Assembly (NCBI GenBank): GCA_022225965.2 | Contig: JAKJXP020000150.1 | Coordinates: 1 to 64,000 of the forward strand | Direction: 5' to 3' | DNA: 64,000 nt | Source: Diatrype stigma | Lineage: Eukaryota > Ascomycota > Sordariomycetes > Xylariales > Diatrypaceae | In this document: positions 46,716 through 57,989 of the stretch, in pieces | Layout of the letters: each line of letters starts with the position of its first letter | How positions within the stretch are numbered: the first letter of the stretch is position 1 | Notes under the pieces: model-generated | Database searches by the model: none | Seen by the model: the letters and a program-made list of their open reading frames with translations, nothing else | What the model was told of the DNA's origin: nothing | Position numbers and translations under genes: made by a program

Positions 46716-49700
46716 GTCTTCTCTTGTTCGCCGTAGTCCCGTGGACTTGCGGGGTCTCCTGTAAAAGGAAGATGGTTGTTGATTCTGCGTGGAATGGCTA
46801 ATGGCGAGCTCATGAGGAATCGAAAGAGAATACGACCCTCCGTGGTTCCTCCCGATGTTCGAAGTAAGGGTAATGCTAAAAATATAGGAGCGAGAAACAA
46901 GGACGGCGGTGGTGGAGTGCGTCGTCGTACACCTCCGATCGCTCGTGATGGTGTGCTAGTCTAAGTGGAAGAGAAGTGGGTTTGACCGAGTAGCAAGTAG
47001 ACAATTGCCCTGTCGATCTTAATGGAGGTTCCGTGGAATGCCTTCTTTTTCCAGGAGGATCGGCGGATGGTCACGGAAGAAGGAAAGACGGGCTTAATAT
47101 AGAAAGAGGGGAGTTCGAAATGGTGTTCTTTGCTTCTTTCAAGAATCAAGCTCAAAAGCGACAGCAATATAAATGAGCTTCCCCTTTGATTCAGATCGGG
47201 CCCCCAATTTCCCTCAGAATGATATGAGATCCCGATTGTGCGAAAGGACTAACGACAGGGGTGTCGCAGCTAATCTCGCGCCCGTTTGGGTCTTGGCTAG
47301 ATGGAGAACTTGCCAACTACCACGTAGTATTTCGACGAAGGTTAGGCCCGTTCAAAGCTTGATAAGCGCGGAGAGCGGGTTGTACCAACGAACACTGTAC
47401 TTCGTACTACAGACAGACGGACGCCGTAGATGGGTTGAAGGGCGGATGGGTTGAAGGGCCCGTTGGGTAAATTACTGCCTAGGTAGAGTATAGATAGGGC
47501 GGTTGCTGGCCCAAGAGCTGAGAAGGGGGGCCACTTGACTCGAAACGCAAAGTTCAAACAGCGGTATATAAGGTTTGATAGTGTCAACGCCGCACCCAAC
47601 CCAAGAGCCGGACGGAACTGGTGTGCTACTATGCAGGTAGTAAAGGGGAGGCGAGGATGGCCTAGCCGATTCCACGTAGTGCAGGTGGTAAAATGGCATG
47701 CACACTTGCCAATAGCGCCGAACCAGCTCGTTCGGTGGCACTGATGCAGGTGGCTGCACGATCGCAGGAGAGGGTTGGGCTGGCGGGTCGGTTTGTTAGT
47801 CCAGACTCCAAGTTCGAGGAGTGGAGCGACACAGAAGCGACGGAGAGGACCGAATCGTCAATGGTCGATATGGGGATGTGGATGTGGGAATGTGCCCGTG
47901 AGCCTATGAGCCCAAAAAATCCTCGGCTTCATGCACCGTCGCAGTTGTATGAACCTGATGAACCTGACGGTTCTTTGTCTAAACCAGAGACTAAGCCGCT
48001 CGAGCTAGAGTAGAGCCCGTTGGCAACAATGCCGGACTAATAACCACTAAATACGGCGCTTAAAAGAGGGAGGATAGGAATATGCAGCTTGTGTTGTAGA
48101 AGGCGCCAATGCGACCAGCTGTTACGTTAAACACCAAGCTTGAATAGCTTCAGCTCGATATAGCTAATGAAGTGCGTTGGCATCAGCAATTATTTAGACT
48201 TGGCTGGTGGCGCCAATATATAAGTGTGTGCCCTCCTTTGTGTCCCCCTTTGCAAGCTTCCCCAAATCAGGTAGAAAAGGTCCGGGTGTTGGGGATGCAA
48301 TGCGATGCGATGCGATGCGATGCGATGTATGAGGATATTGGTAGCGGCGTGGAGTGAAAGCTCAGTGAGTGATACAAGTAACCGGGATGGGAGTCTACAA
48401 AAAGTCAAGTCTGCGGGGTCGTGTCGACGGGCAAAACAGTAAGTACCCAAAGGAAGCAAATCTGTTTGCTTGGTCAATGAATCGTAACAAAGACCGCTGG
48501 TATTTCGTGCTGGTTGAGATGTCTCGAGTCTAGTCTAGCTGCCCAGAATATGCAAGGCCGGGGAGGACCAAGATGGGAAAGGTAATCGATCCAGGATGAG
48601 GATGGCAATTTGCTTTGCGCACGAGATTTCGATTATTTTGGGGGATTCACGATCACGATCACGGGCACGGGCATGCGCATGGGCACGGGCATAGAGACGT
48701 AAGTGATGGACTGATGTCTGGATCTGGAGCTGCACCGTTGCTGTACGTTGTGTTCCGAGTGGCTGGACGATTCGTGGTAGCGACTTCTGGTCTAGTAGTA
48801 GCGTAGCAGCTTGGATCTCCTGCAGGTAGACGGTCGAGACTAAACTGTAGAATGCCGTTGTCTTCTAAAACAGTAAGTTTTTCCTCCTGTTTGCTATAAC
48901 ATGCGGTGTAGGTTGCTTGGTTGCTGTACGTAGTTATCTGAGACTAGTATATGATGCGATGGTAGTTCGACTGGGCTCGTCCTAGGAGTCTAGGCCTGTC
49001 TAAATGGCGTCGGCTTGCGATAGTGGCAATGGGGTTGGGGAATAGAGCTTCACGATAGTATGGGGTAAACGCTTGGAGAGTACAGGGTTGACCAATGGAC
49101 GGCCTAGGCAGGCAAAGAGAAACCATAGGACACTTGCATCACATGGCATTGTAGGTTATCCAGAGGAAACGGGCGGTGCTTTTCATCTAAATAGCCTCAC
49201 GGCAGATTTGAATCGTTCGAAAGTGGTGACACCTACTTCTCGGACTCCCCCCAACTACCGCCCCTTATGAAAGTGCAGGTGATAATCAGTGACGTCGAAT
49301 ACATCCTGACTTGATGTAAGGACCTCGAGATAGTTACGTGTATCAAAAGCCAGGGGCGATACGCACATACATGCGACACTGTATATGGCAAGGGCCGTAT
49401 GCTACTATGGATGTCTATGACTAAACGACGCCTGGCAAAATCCGCATAGGGGAACGTACGAGGTAGTTATTGGCTGATTGGCAGGAAGGCAAGGTTGATG
49501 AGCAAATCATAAAGCTCAGAAACCACAGCCTGAAGTTACCTGGTGGTGGCATCATACCTACTACCTAAGGTACCATACATTTTTATCATTTTTATGAGCT
49601 CTTTTTTATTTCGTGAATGTACATACGTACCTGGTGTGATGGTAACCACAATCTGTCACATATTACACAGGTAGTCGATATACCTTATTCCTCCATCATG

Positions 49701-51920
49701 CGTACATACACTTGAGGTCCTACAAAACCGACCGGCGTCTTTGCTCCGTTTGGAGGCTGAGAGGGTGACGCCATCGTCTGAAGTCAAATATCAGATACAA
49801 GCTTCAGGCCGTACAACTGATGGATCCGCGTTGGAGAGCATCCGTCCACTTCCAGCCTTCTCTCAGCCACGCCGATCTCGATTCCTATGTCGACCCGACC
49901 ATTTATAGTTGCTATCTGATCTCATATATCCCTCTCATAACGAAATCCCTAGCATTCCTGATGAACCTGATGAAGGCCGTCCTGACGATCTTTTCTCGTC
50001 TGTCTCTTCCACCCTCCGTCGACTTTGACAGGCTTGACATGCGGCAGGACAGATTCAATTGCTTATTTGGACAATCATGACATATCACTACGATACATCC
50101 ATCACTAATAGAATCACATAGATGAGGCAGGCATCCGACATCCCCGACGTCCACTAGTGTCTTCAATGTCCGCACAAGTCGAAACTTTCTCGACGTGTGC
50201 TAGCGACGGAAACTTCTACCTTTGGGGTGGGCTGAACAGGGTGACAACGAAAAGAGTAGGTTTCGAGGTTTCGAATACAGCGTTCAAGATCGTACCCGAT
50301 CCGTCAATACATGACGGCTCCAGTGGACAAGCTTATCTAGATTCCTTTCAGCTGTTGTATGTTCATAGCTGGTTGGATTACCACAGGATCCTCTTCGATC
50401 GTCAAGCCAGCGATGATGACCTCATCGTTTCTCTAAGCTGTTTATTTCATCGACAATGAAACACCCGTGAGACCGCAGATAGACACTCACATGGCCACCA
50501 GCCGTCCAGCCATCCTTGCATGTGTAATGTATACCCATATATGTACTTACGCAAGTAGTCTTGTCATCCCGCCTTCCTGTCTCCCCGAGCAAGTCGGGGA
50601 CCATGGCGGAACCGCGCAGACTGCTCATCATCCTTGGTCTAGCATGCACGTGCGGAGTACATGGGGTTTAGGCCTCTCTGGCGGTCTTCAAGCTCCAACT
50701 TTCATGATACCAGGTTACATGATACCACGAGGCGCCACAATCATGCCAATCAAAATCCTTTCAGGATGCATATCAGTTGCCCCTGCTCAGTCCTGGGTAA
50801 CCAGGTAATAGTACAGACAGCATGTCGTGATCCCCGATGGATGGACAACGGACATTCAAGTTCGTCTTCCGGCCTCCTCTTCAGTAAGTATGTAACTAGG
50901 TATTGACTATGTGCGCATCGGAAAGCTCGGCACTCAACGCTGCGCGAGATCGACGAGAGCCTACCCTAGAAGCCCATAATTACCCCTGTTGCGAGAGGCT
51001 ACCGCGTCTGCGTGTATTGTACCGCGCTGGCGGTACAGACGCTGCGTGTGTACCCTGCAGGGCTGACGGCCAAGACAAGCCCACAACTGACAACCTGCCC
51101 TGCCTGCTTCAAAAGACGAGAGCTCGGGGGATTTTGGAGTCACCCACCATTCGCAACACCGTCAGGCGAAGCTGCAAGAAACCAACCATTGGTGACGTAT
51201 GCAAAAGCTTCACCCCAAGATTCCAGACTTCTTCTGTGGTCTGTTGCTATACCATAGTGGGCATGGTGAGCTATTGGTCCATGTGCTCGACGTCCAGCGA
51301 TAAACCCTTATTTATGTGGTGGGTGGATCTGAAATATTGTAGTACGTACCTACGCATATACGCCCTGAAGGCCGACTAGAGCGAAGGCGACACACCGTAC
51401 GTAGGTAGTAATATAGAGCAACAGTACTAGTATAGAGCGCGCCTTTGCGGACGCATTTGAACTCGGTGGTTTGCAAAATGCAAGTATCAAGGGTGACTCG
51501 GGTTTAGACCATTGCCTATCCAAGGCTGCCAGGGCTGCCAGGTCTCCATAGTTGAACGACTTCGCATGCAAATTACTATTTAGAGATACCTAAGTACCTA
51601 GGTAGGTGGCATGTAACGACTGCGCATACCTACCTAGGTAGGTTGCCAACGATGCTCTCCGCCCCGCCAACCCCTCACATAGCGCCATCATCTTCCATGT
51701 GTCCCCGTGGTTGTGAGTTCCGACTTCGCCGATGAACTCAACAGCTAAGTTCGCGATCGAGAATTAGAATACCGCCCGCTGTATACGACAGGATTCTTCA
51801 TATAAAACGGCGGATACAACACGCCGCAGTAGTGAAGCTTTGATTAGATAGGTACGCTTCACTAAACACGTAGATGCCCTGAAGAACCCAGTAAGACGCA
51901 ATCGAATTCATATTGACATC
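46716..51920. other. 5.2-kb stretch without a recognised gene
   Basis: Scattered short open frames, none recognisable; the longest (50,903-51,379, forward, 158 codons) is Cys-rich but has no zinc-cluster spacing. Simple repeats: GCGAT pentamers at about 48,297-48,330 and GGGCACGGGCAT-like units at about 48,655-48,695. TACCTAGGTA-type palindromes occur at about 51,595-51,650. The right end holds the promoter of the NmrA-like gene. Confidence 0.4.
51801..51806 (+). promoter_or_regulatory. candidate TATA box of the NmrA-like gene
   Basis: TATAAA in the context TCATATAAAACGG, 115 bp before the ATG at 51,921. Position and sense fit a core promoter; there is no other evidence. Confidence 0.35.
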
Positions 51921-53001
51921 ATGACCCCGCCAACTCCATCTAATATCCTCATTATCGGGGCGACGGGCAACATCGGGAAATACATCACGAACCAGATACT
52001 CGCAGCAAAACCACCTGTCGCTCACAAGGTATCCATATTCACGTCGCCGGCGACAGCAGCCGACCCCTCCAAGCAGGCCCTCCTGTCGACGTGGAAGTCG
52101 CAGGGGCTCGCGGTCATCGAGGGTGACCTTCGCAACGCCGACCACGTGACCAAGGCGTATGAGGGCGTCGACACGGTAGTGTCGGCCCTGGGGCGGAATG
52201 GCTTGCTAGAGCAGATCGAGCTGTTGAAGCTGGCCGAGGCCAGCAGCAGTGTGCAGTGGTTCTTCCCCAGCGAGTACGGCACAGACATCGAGTACGACGC
52301 CTCTTCGGCGGACGAGAAGCCGCATCAGAACAAGCTTGCGGTGCGTCGGTTCATCCGTGAGAACATCAAGAGACTCCAGATCACCTACGTCGTCACGGGA
52401 CCCTATATCGACATGTTTTTCGACCTCATGCCGGGCGCGGAAGCCCCTGGTGGGTTCGACCCCGCGTCGAAGAAGGCAGTTGTGATTGGCAGCGGGAAGG
52501 AGAAGGTGGGATTTACAAGCATGCCGGAGTAAGTGGAGGCCATCGCGTATCGCAGATATACAGTAATCGGGGACAGGATCTACCTCTATCTACATATGCA
52601 GTAATTACCTACCCGTGCAAAAGACAGAGGCTGACTATCTTATCCACAGTGTTGGCAAGTTCGTCGTTGCAGCCCTCAGACACCCAGAGGTGGCGCAGGG
52701 CGAGGTGCTCAAGGTACAATCGTTCGTGGTGTCGCCCCACGCCATCCTGAACGAGTTCGAAAAGCAGACGGGCACGAAGTGGACAGTGGAGCACACGCCC
52801 ATCGAGAAGCTGCGTGAGCAGGAGAAAGAGGCTTGGGAAAGCAAGAAACCGGTCGCGACGCGGTACACCCTCCGACGAATCTGGGCCGAAGGGAAGACGC
52901 TATACGAGAAGACGGATAACGAGCGCCTCGGTGTCCGGGATGAGGACCTGGAGCAATTGAGCACCGTTGTCGAGAGATCCCTGAAAGGAGAAGAGTATTA
53001 G
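51921..53001 (+). CDS. NmrA-like / isoflavone reductase-like NAD(P)-binding protein
   Basis: Two exons, 51921-52528 and 52650-53001; intron GT-AG of 121 nt; the junction gives SMP-D-VGKFVVAAL in frame; 319 residues. The N-terminus ILIIGATGNIGKYI is the dinucleotide-binding Rossmann loop (G-x-x-G-x-x-G), and later blocks VIEGDLRN, VDTVVSALG, FFPSEYG and NKLAVRRF follow the NmrA and isoflavone reductase family. The Lys in NKLAVRRF matches the residue used for catalysis in plant relatives. Fungal members are either NADPH-dependent reductases of small aromatic compounds or redox sensors of the NmrA type; the sequence does not decide. No biosynthetic gene cluster is visible nearby. A hAT-like MITE lies only 146 bp after the stop. 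Confidence 0.88.
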
Positions 53002-53139
53002 TTATTGGACTTCATTTATTTTCATCTACTTGAGCTGAAAACTTGTTTAAGCTACCTAGGTATGCTTAGGCTACATCTCTATATGTAAAGCTTCCCGTCC
53101 GTATGAAGCTATCATATTGTATGTACAAAGTATGATGGC

Positions 53140-53147
53140 ATGTTTAT
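53140..53147. repeat. 8-bp target-site duplication (left)
   Basis: ATGTTTAT, identical to 54467-54474. Confidence 0.85.
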
Positions 53148-53256
53148 GAGAATTACTATTGGGGCAGTTGCAATTTTCCTCTGGGGGCAGTTGACCCACT
53201 CTGACAGCTGGTGGCTGGGCTATCCGAATACACTAATTCCCACTAGTATCGCAAAT

Positions 53257-53267
53257 GCTAGAACACC
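53257..53267. repeat. 11-bp target-site duplication (left) of the nested MITE
   Basis: GCTAGAACACC, identical to 53805-53815. Confidence 0.75.
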
Positions 53268-53804
53268 AATCCGCCTATTCGTACCGGGCAAAAAAGTTAT
53301 TCGTACCGGACATTAACCACATCTGGCTAGCTTGGCGCTAACCTAACGCACCAGCCACCTGTACCACACCTGATCCACACTTAAAGCTGGCACCCTTAAG
53401 TTATTCCCTAACAAATAATACTTATTGCGCACTTAAGTATACAAATATACCAGCACCTATAACTAGCACCTATAACCAGCACCTATAACCAGCACCTACA
53501 ACCAGCACCTATAACCAGCACTTATAACCCAATATTTACGCCAGCGCCTACGCCAGCGCTTGCGCCTATACGCAACGCGATTACGTTAATATTAAGGTTA
53601 AATTTAGGGGGTTTGGGGGGCAGCTGGCGCTGGAAGCCCCCTATTTGGGTAGGCAAATGGGGGCATAGTATAAAAGTGTTGGTAATATGGAAGGTAAGGT
53701 ATGTTAGGTAATAAGATAGGTGTAGGTGGTAATATGGAGGTGCGTCCAAATGTGGTTAATGTCCGGTACGAATAACTTTTCTGTCCGGTACGAATAAGCG
53801 GATT
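53268..53804. mobile_element. nested 537-bp MITE, Mutator-like
   Basis: Inverted ends of about 58 bp start AATCCGC and each contain two copies of TATTCGTACCGG; flanks are an 11-bp duplication GCTAGAACACC. A 9-11 bp duplication is the mark of Mutator-like transposases. The centre holds a 13-bp tandem array. It lies wholly inside the hAT-like MITE, so it is the younger insertion. Confidence 0.8.
53450..53527. repeat. tandem array, six 13-bp units
   Basis: Unit close to CCAGCACCTATAA, repeated six times with single-base changes. Part of the nested MITE. Confidence 0.9.
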
Positions 53805-53815
53805 GCTAGAACACC
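53805..53815. repeat. 11-bp target-site duplication (right) of the nested MITE
   Basis: GCTAGAACACC, second copy. Confidence 0.75.
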
Positions 53816-54466
53816 CAGTTTCCCACCTAAATTAACAGCTTTCTGCATACAACAGCTTAGTTTTCGATAATAGGCTTCGATACAACAACAATAACCTATC
53901 AGGTTTTATTAACGTACAATTGATTCCACTTCCTCCTTCCCATTTCCACTCCTACAATTGCGGCTTCATTCCCGTACCGCCGGTACCCCCCAAGGCATAC
54001 CGGGCCAGGCCCGAACTAAGTGCTGAAGATCGGGCTGCAATGAAGCTTAAAGAATGGCACGATATTAACGATTTGGCACTGCAAAGTACGACGGTCGATT
54101 TAACGGGCGATACAGTTGATTTCACTGGAGATGATTAAGGCCCCTTGTTGCGAAAGATGACTAAGGATTTCCGTTGCAGAAGACGACTAAGGCTATAGGG
54201 GTTGGAGGTTTATTGTTGTATTATATAATAATTTCCTAGCTAATTCCAGTTTTCGGTTTTGCATTGGCCTTGTGTCAGTGCTATAGTAATATACAGAACC
54301 TACGATATGACGATGTAGTCCCGAATGGGTGGTTTTAGGTGTGATATTAGTGGTTTTAGTAAGTGGCTGCATAGGTAGGCCCTAGTCTTTTACTGTGGGT
54401 CCGACAGTTGGCAAGGTGGGCAACTGCCCCCAGAGGAAAATTGCAACTGCCCCAATAGTAATTCTC

Positions 54467-54474
54467 ATGTTTAT
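54467..54474. repeat. 8-bp target-site duplication (right)
   Basis: ATGTTTAT, second copy flanking the hAT-like MITE. Confidence 0.85.
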
Positions 54475-55050
54475 TGGATATCGATATCGATATCGAGTGG
54501 CCTATAGGTACCTACTACAGCCATGTACATACCTAAGCACCCGGCTCCATGCAAGTGGTAACAACAATATCTACCTACCTAGGTATGTAAGAGCATTGCC
54601 CATGTACTTATATAGACTTGTCCGGTTCCGACCCCCCAATTGTGTCGCGAGTTGAAAAATCGCGTAATTGCTCATTGCGGAGATGATGAATAGAGTTGTT
54701 CTCGCATTGTTCGAAAGGGGGATTGCCTTGTGAACAGGTAGGAGGTAGGTAGGTAAGTAGTAAGTTAAGAATAGGGGTTGAGTGTACATAGTACATATAC
54801 CAAGCCACTAACAGCTCGGCAAAATCTCGGGGGTTGTACATACCTGCTACCTTGTATAGGTGACCCACTGAAAACCCAATGCCAAGAAAATGTCGGCGTC
54901 CCGCTGTAATGGAACGCCGATGTGCTTCCCAAAATTTTATTTTTCTGCAATCGAACGCTCGAGCTGAAGCCCAAGTTTCCGCTTAACTAACCGGCATTCA
55001 ATTGGATCAGCGGTTTGGTCTCGAGTTCGCGGAATATAAAATCATACGCA
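54475..55050. other. intergenic, upstream of RPA43
   Basis: About 575 bp with no gene recognised. It has a GATATC repeat (about 54,477-54,495) and TACCTACCTAGGTA palindromes (about 54,573-54,588). It should contain the RPA43 promoter. Confidence 0.5.
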
Positions 55051-56586
55051 ATGGCAGAGGATCGTGAGGCCAATGCGCCCACCGCGGACCGAAAGGACAG
55101 ATCAGGAAAGAAATCCAAGCACGAGAAGGGCGAGCACAAATCCAAGAAGCGACATCGCGAACCCACAGACGCAGCAGAGGGAGACGTTGCTGAGCGGAAG
55201 CATAAAAAGTCCAAAAGCCATGTTTCTCGCGAGGATGCGAATCACGATGCGTCGGCGGTTATCACTGATTCGGCTGAGACAACAGCGCCTGCGCCATTGA
55301 CCGCGCACGAGGCCGAGCACGGCGAGAACGGCGAAAGCAAGAAAGACAAGAAGTCCAGAAAATCCAAGAAGGACAAGCAGTCACAACTACACCAAGATAC
55401 CCCAGAGTCTCATCAAGACCTCAAGGCCGGCGACGACGAGCCGAGCAAAGGCAAAAAGAAATCCAAGAAAGATAAGAAGAGACACGAGTCCCAGGAAGAT
55501 AACCCGGCGCCAACACATAAGAAGAAAGAGAAGAGGAGGCATAAGGAGGGAGCAAACGCTAGCGAAGCAGGCAATGCGGATCCTATGGATATTGACTCTA
55601 CGCCAGCTCGTCCGCGAGCAGTAGCCGAGGCCCGTGACGGCCACTCAGACCAGGCTTTCCCCTTCTTTACCCAGACTGTTTCGCAATATCTACCCTTATT
55701 TCCTCAAGGCATGGTTGAGCCTATAGAAGGATATGCGGAACAACATCTTCGACCACTACTTAACCGATACGTTCCCGCTTTCCGCGGGGTCTTGCTAGCG
55801 TACCGCAATCCCAGAATCGGAGAGGCTCCGGGCAAGGGGTCTTTGACCGAGAAGAGCGAGACCGAGGATGCCACGCTTCTCGAATCCATTGATGAGTACG
55901 CCGTGGGATTTGCTTGGCTCACTGTCGAAGCAGACCTTTTCTGCCCCAAGCGCGGCAGCTGGATGGAGGGCACGCTGAACCTGCAGAGCGAGGGCTTTAT
56001 CGGAGTCATCTGCTTCGGCATGTTCAACGCGTCAATCGAGGCGTCTCGACTCCCCTCGAGCTGGAAGTGGGTCGACCTTTTGTCGAGCTCCGAGGATAAA
56101 CCCAAACGGCCAGGCGGCAAATCCGCAGCTGAATCAAAACTGCCAACTCCAGAGCCCCAGGACGACGAGGCCCGGGACGAGGCTCGGGACGAGGCTCAGG
56201 GCGAGGCCCAAGCTGAGAACGAAGGGGATGAGATGCACCAAGCTCATTCCACTGGCTACTGGGTGGATGAGAACGGATCCAAAGTAGGAGGCGGAAAGCT
56301 ACGGTTCCGCATCAAGAACTACGAGGTAGGCTCGATCGGCGACTACGGATACCTGAGCATCGAAGGCACAATGCTAGACGAGGATGCCGAGAAGAGCAGG
56401 GTCGCCGAGGAAGTGGAAATGGATAGGAGACGGAAGCTCAGGCAAGGAGGACTGCTGCGCAAGCCGCTCAAGCGCCTTCCCGAGTTCAGCATGACGAAGT
56501 TCGGGAAGGATGATGACGAGCAGGACGACGATCTACTGCGCTCGATCGGGCTGAAACCGAAGCGTCGCCCTGACGACGCCAATTAA
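55051..56586 (+). CDS. rpa43: RNA polymerase I subunit Rpa43
   Basis: A single exon of 511 residues starting at the ATG of MAEDREANAP; the frame is open a little further upstream but has no earlier ATG. Residues 1-~190 are a Lys/Ser/Glu-rich tail with repeated SKKDKK units, probably disordered and nucleolar. From ~200 comes the Rpb7-type N-terminal fold: PFFTQTVSQYLPLFPQG, then YAEQHLRPLLNRYVPAFRGV. The OB fold (about 280-445) contains FAWLTVEADLFCPKRGSWME and GFIGVICFGMFNASIE, then KLRFRIKNYEV and GYLSIEGTM, split by an acidic insert with EARDEA repeats. Rpa43 pairs with Rpa14 in the Pol I stalk and contacts Rrn3 at rDNA promoters. Yeast Rpa43 is about 326 residues, so the extra length is the N-terminal tail and the insert. 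Confidence 0.9.
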   Translation: MAEDREANAPTADRKDRSGKKSKHEKGEHKSKKRHREPTDAAEGDVAERKHKKSKSHVSREDANHDASAVITDSAETTAPAPLTAHEAEHGENGESKKDKKSRKSKKDKQSQLHQDTPESHQDLKAGDDEPSKGKKKSKKDKKRHESQEDNPAPTHKKKEKRRHKEGANASEAGNADPMDIDSTPARPRAVAEARDGHSDQAFPFFTQTVSQYLPLFPQGMVEPIEGYAEQHLRPLLNRYVPAFRGVLLAYRNPRIGEAPGKGSLTEKSETEDATLLESIDEYAVGFAWLTVEADLFCPKRGSWMEGTLNLQSEGFIGVICFGMFNASIEASRLPSSWKWVDLLSSSEDKPKRPGGKSAAESKLPTPEPQDDEARDEARDEAQGEAQAENEGDEMHQAHSTGYWVDENGSKVGGGKLRFRIKNYEVGSIGDYGYLSIEGTMLDEDAEKSRVAEEVEMDRRRKLRQGGLLRKPLKRLPEFSMTKFGKDDDEQDDDLLRSIGLKPKRRPDDAN

Positions 56587-56850
56587 TGCAGCTTCATCAT
56601 AAATAACGCCAGACTCGTGCTTTTCGAAATATTACTTTAGTGCATGCGTCAGAAGTCGAAGCGGGCGCAAAAGGATACCAAAAGAATTCAAGTCTCGATG
56701 GATCATGTTTACGGATGACTAGACATTCACTTGACTGGCCTGTCGTGTTTGCCGTGACTGAATGAAAAGGGGCTGCTCAGCCAAGCCGCCGTTGATTTAG
56801 TACATGCTGACTACCTATTTACGTGGCAGGTTGCAGGTAACCGTCCTAGA

Positions 56851-56903
<53 letters not shown>

Positions 56904-57364
56904 TCCTTGTATGGTCCTTGTGTATACTAATCGGGGATGGGTAGGCTCTTGGTTACAGGTGCCATCTACATAGGGGCTTTTGAAGTGATAGTACCAATGA
57001 AGGGTGTTAGGGAGTTGTAAGCACCTAGGTAATGCCAGAAGCATAGGAGACTGGCCCCGCTGACGAAGAAGATATCCGTGCTCCCAAAGTAGTCATCGGC
57101 TTTTCCTTCTGTGAAACAATGACCAGGGGAATACCAAGACTCAATCAGTCAGGCTTGCCTCTTCAATCTCGACTGCGACCTCGCCTCGTCGAGATAGGTA
57201 TACATACGTTGGCGCCTTTGTTAGTAATACTCCATGACGTATGTACTGCCCTGATGTGTGTACCGTTAGGCCCTCCCGATCCTCGTAGGCCAAGCCCGAG
57301 CAAAGAATATCCGTTCTCGGGATTCCAAGGGGTAGGTAGTGAATATGCTTCCTATGTTTTCTAA
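56587..57364. other. intergenic, RPA43 3' side
   Basis: No gene recognised. Contains the poly(T) run at 56,853-56,900. A forward frame at 57,119-57,364 has no recognisable domain. Confidence 0.5.
56853..56900. repeat. 48-bp poly(T) run
   Basis: Forty-eight uninterrupted T residues. It could be a slipped homopolymer or the tail of a retroposed sequence inserted in the minus sense; I see no flanking duplication. Confidence 0.95.
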
Positions 57365-57549
57365 TTCCCCGTCCGCAAGAAGAGTAAGCGGTTCATGCTA
57401 TATAATAAAGAAAGAATAAATCATTTAAGCATTTATAACATTTAATATTATTAATTCGAAAATAAAAAGGTTTTATTTAATTATAAAATAATTAAAATTA
57501 TTAAATAATAATTTAAATATAATAAAAAAAATCATAATATATTATAAGA

Positions 57550-57567
57550 ATATTAAATATTAAAATT
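57550..57567. repeat. 18-bp direct repeat bordering the GC island (left)
   Basis: ATATTAAATATTAAAATT, identical to 57990-58007. The two copies bracket the GC-rich island exactly, as a long target-site duplication would. Confidence 0.6.
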
Positions 57568-57989
57568 CTGCCGGTCAGGTCGTCGTCGCGTCGACGCCGG
57601 CCGGGACAGGTGGTTCACCTACACCCGGAGCGATGCACCGGGCGCACGGGCCACCCCGCACCGCCCTCCCCCCCCCTACAACCTACCTTCGCTTACTCAG
57701 CACACCGGCACTACACCTAGTGGTGCGCACACCGTACGTTTACGGCGCGAGGCCGGACCGGCCTCGCGCCATAACCTTTCTTTTGATTTAACAAATGGCT
57801 TTGGGCCTTCCTGTAGCAAGGAGCGGGCAGAGACCGTTTTGGATATCTTTTGTATGTAACCAGAAAAACGACTTCGGTGCGAGTCAGTAGGTTTTTCTTC
57901 TCGACTTCGGTCTGAGGTTTCCTACTATGCTAGAACTAGACGTATACCGGCATGGCCCTTTAGGCCGTCGACCGCGTAATATCATATAT
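57568..57989. other. 422-bp GC-rich island of unknown origin
   Basis: A GC-rich block inside almost pure A/T DNA. It contains the near-perfect palindrome at 57,744-57,770, a C run (about 57,667-57,676) and two copies of CGACTTCGGT (about 57,870 and 57,901). No reading frame of note and no RNA family I recognise. The 18-bp flanking repeat suggests it was inserted. Confidence 0.5.
57744..57770. repeat. 27-bp GC palindrome
   Basis: Thirteen-base arms GGCGCGAGGCCGG and CCGGCCTCGCGCC around a single A, with no mismatch. As DNA it could extrude a cruciform; as RNA the single-base loop would have to open to at least three bases. Confidence 0.9.

Larger units (their letters stand above)
53148..54466. 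mobile_element. hAT-like MITE of 1319 bp, host to a nested MITE
   Basis: Inverted ends begin GAGAATTACTATTGGGGCAG and match for about 45 bp before diverging; the flanks are an 8-bp duplication ATGTTTAT. The first bases share GAGnnnTACTATT with the intronic MITE at 28,042, so the two belong to related families. Without the nested element it is about 770 bp and lacks a transposase. A forward frame at about 54,035-54,138 ends in an acidic stretch with VDLTGD and VDFTGDD; it may be a captured gene fragment. Confidence 0.85.

Noticed and set aside
50903..51379. 158-codon Cys-rich frame as a zinc-finger gene
   Set aside because: Cysteine spacing fits no zinc-cluster or C2H2 pattern, and no intron makes it fit.
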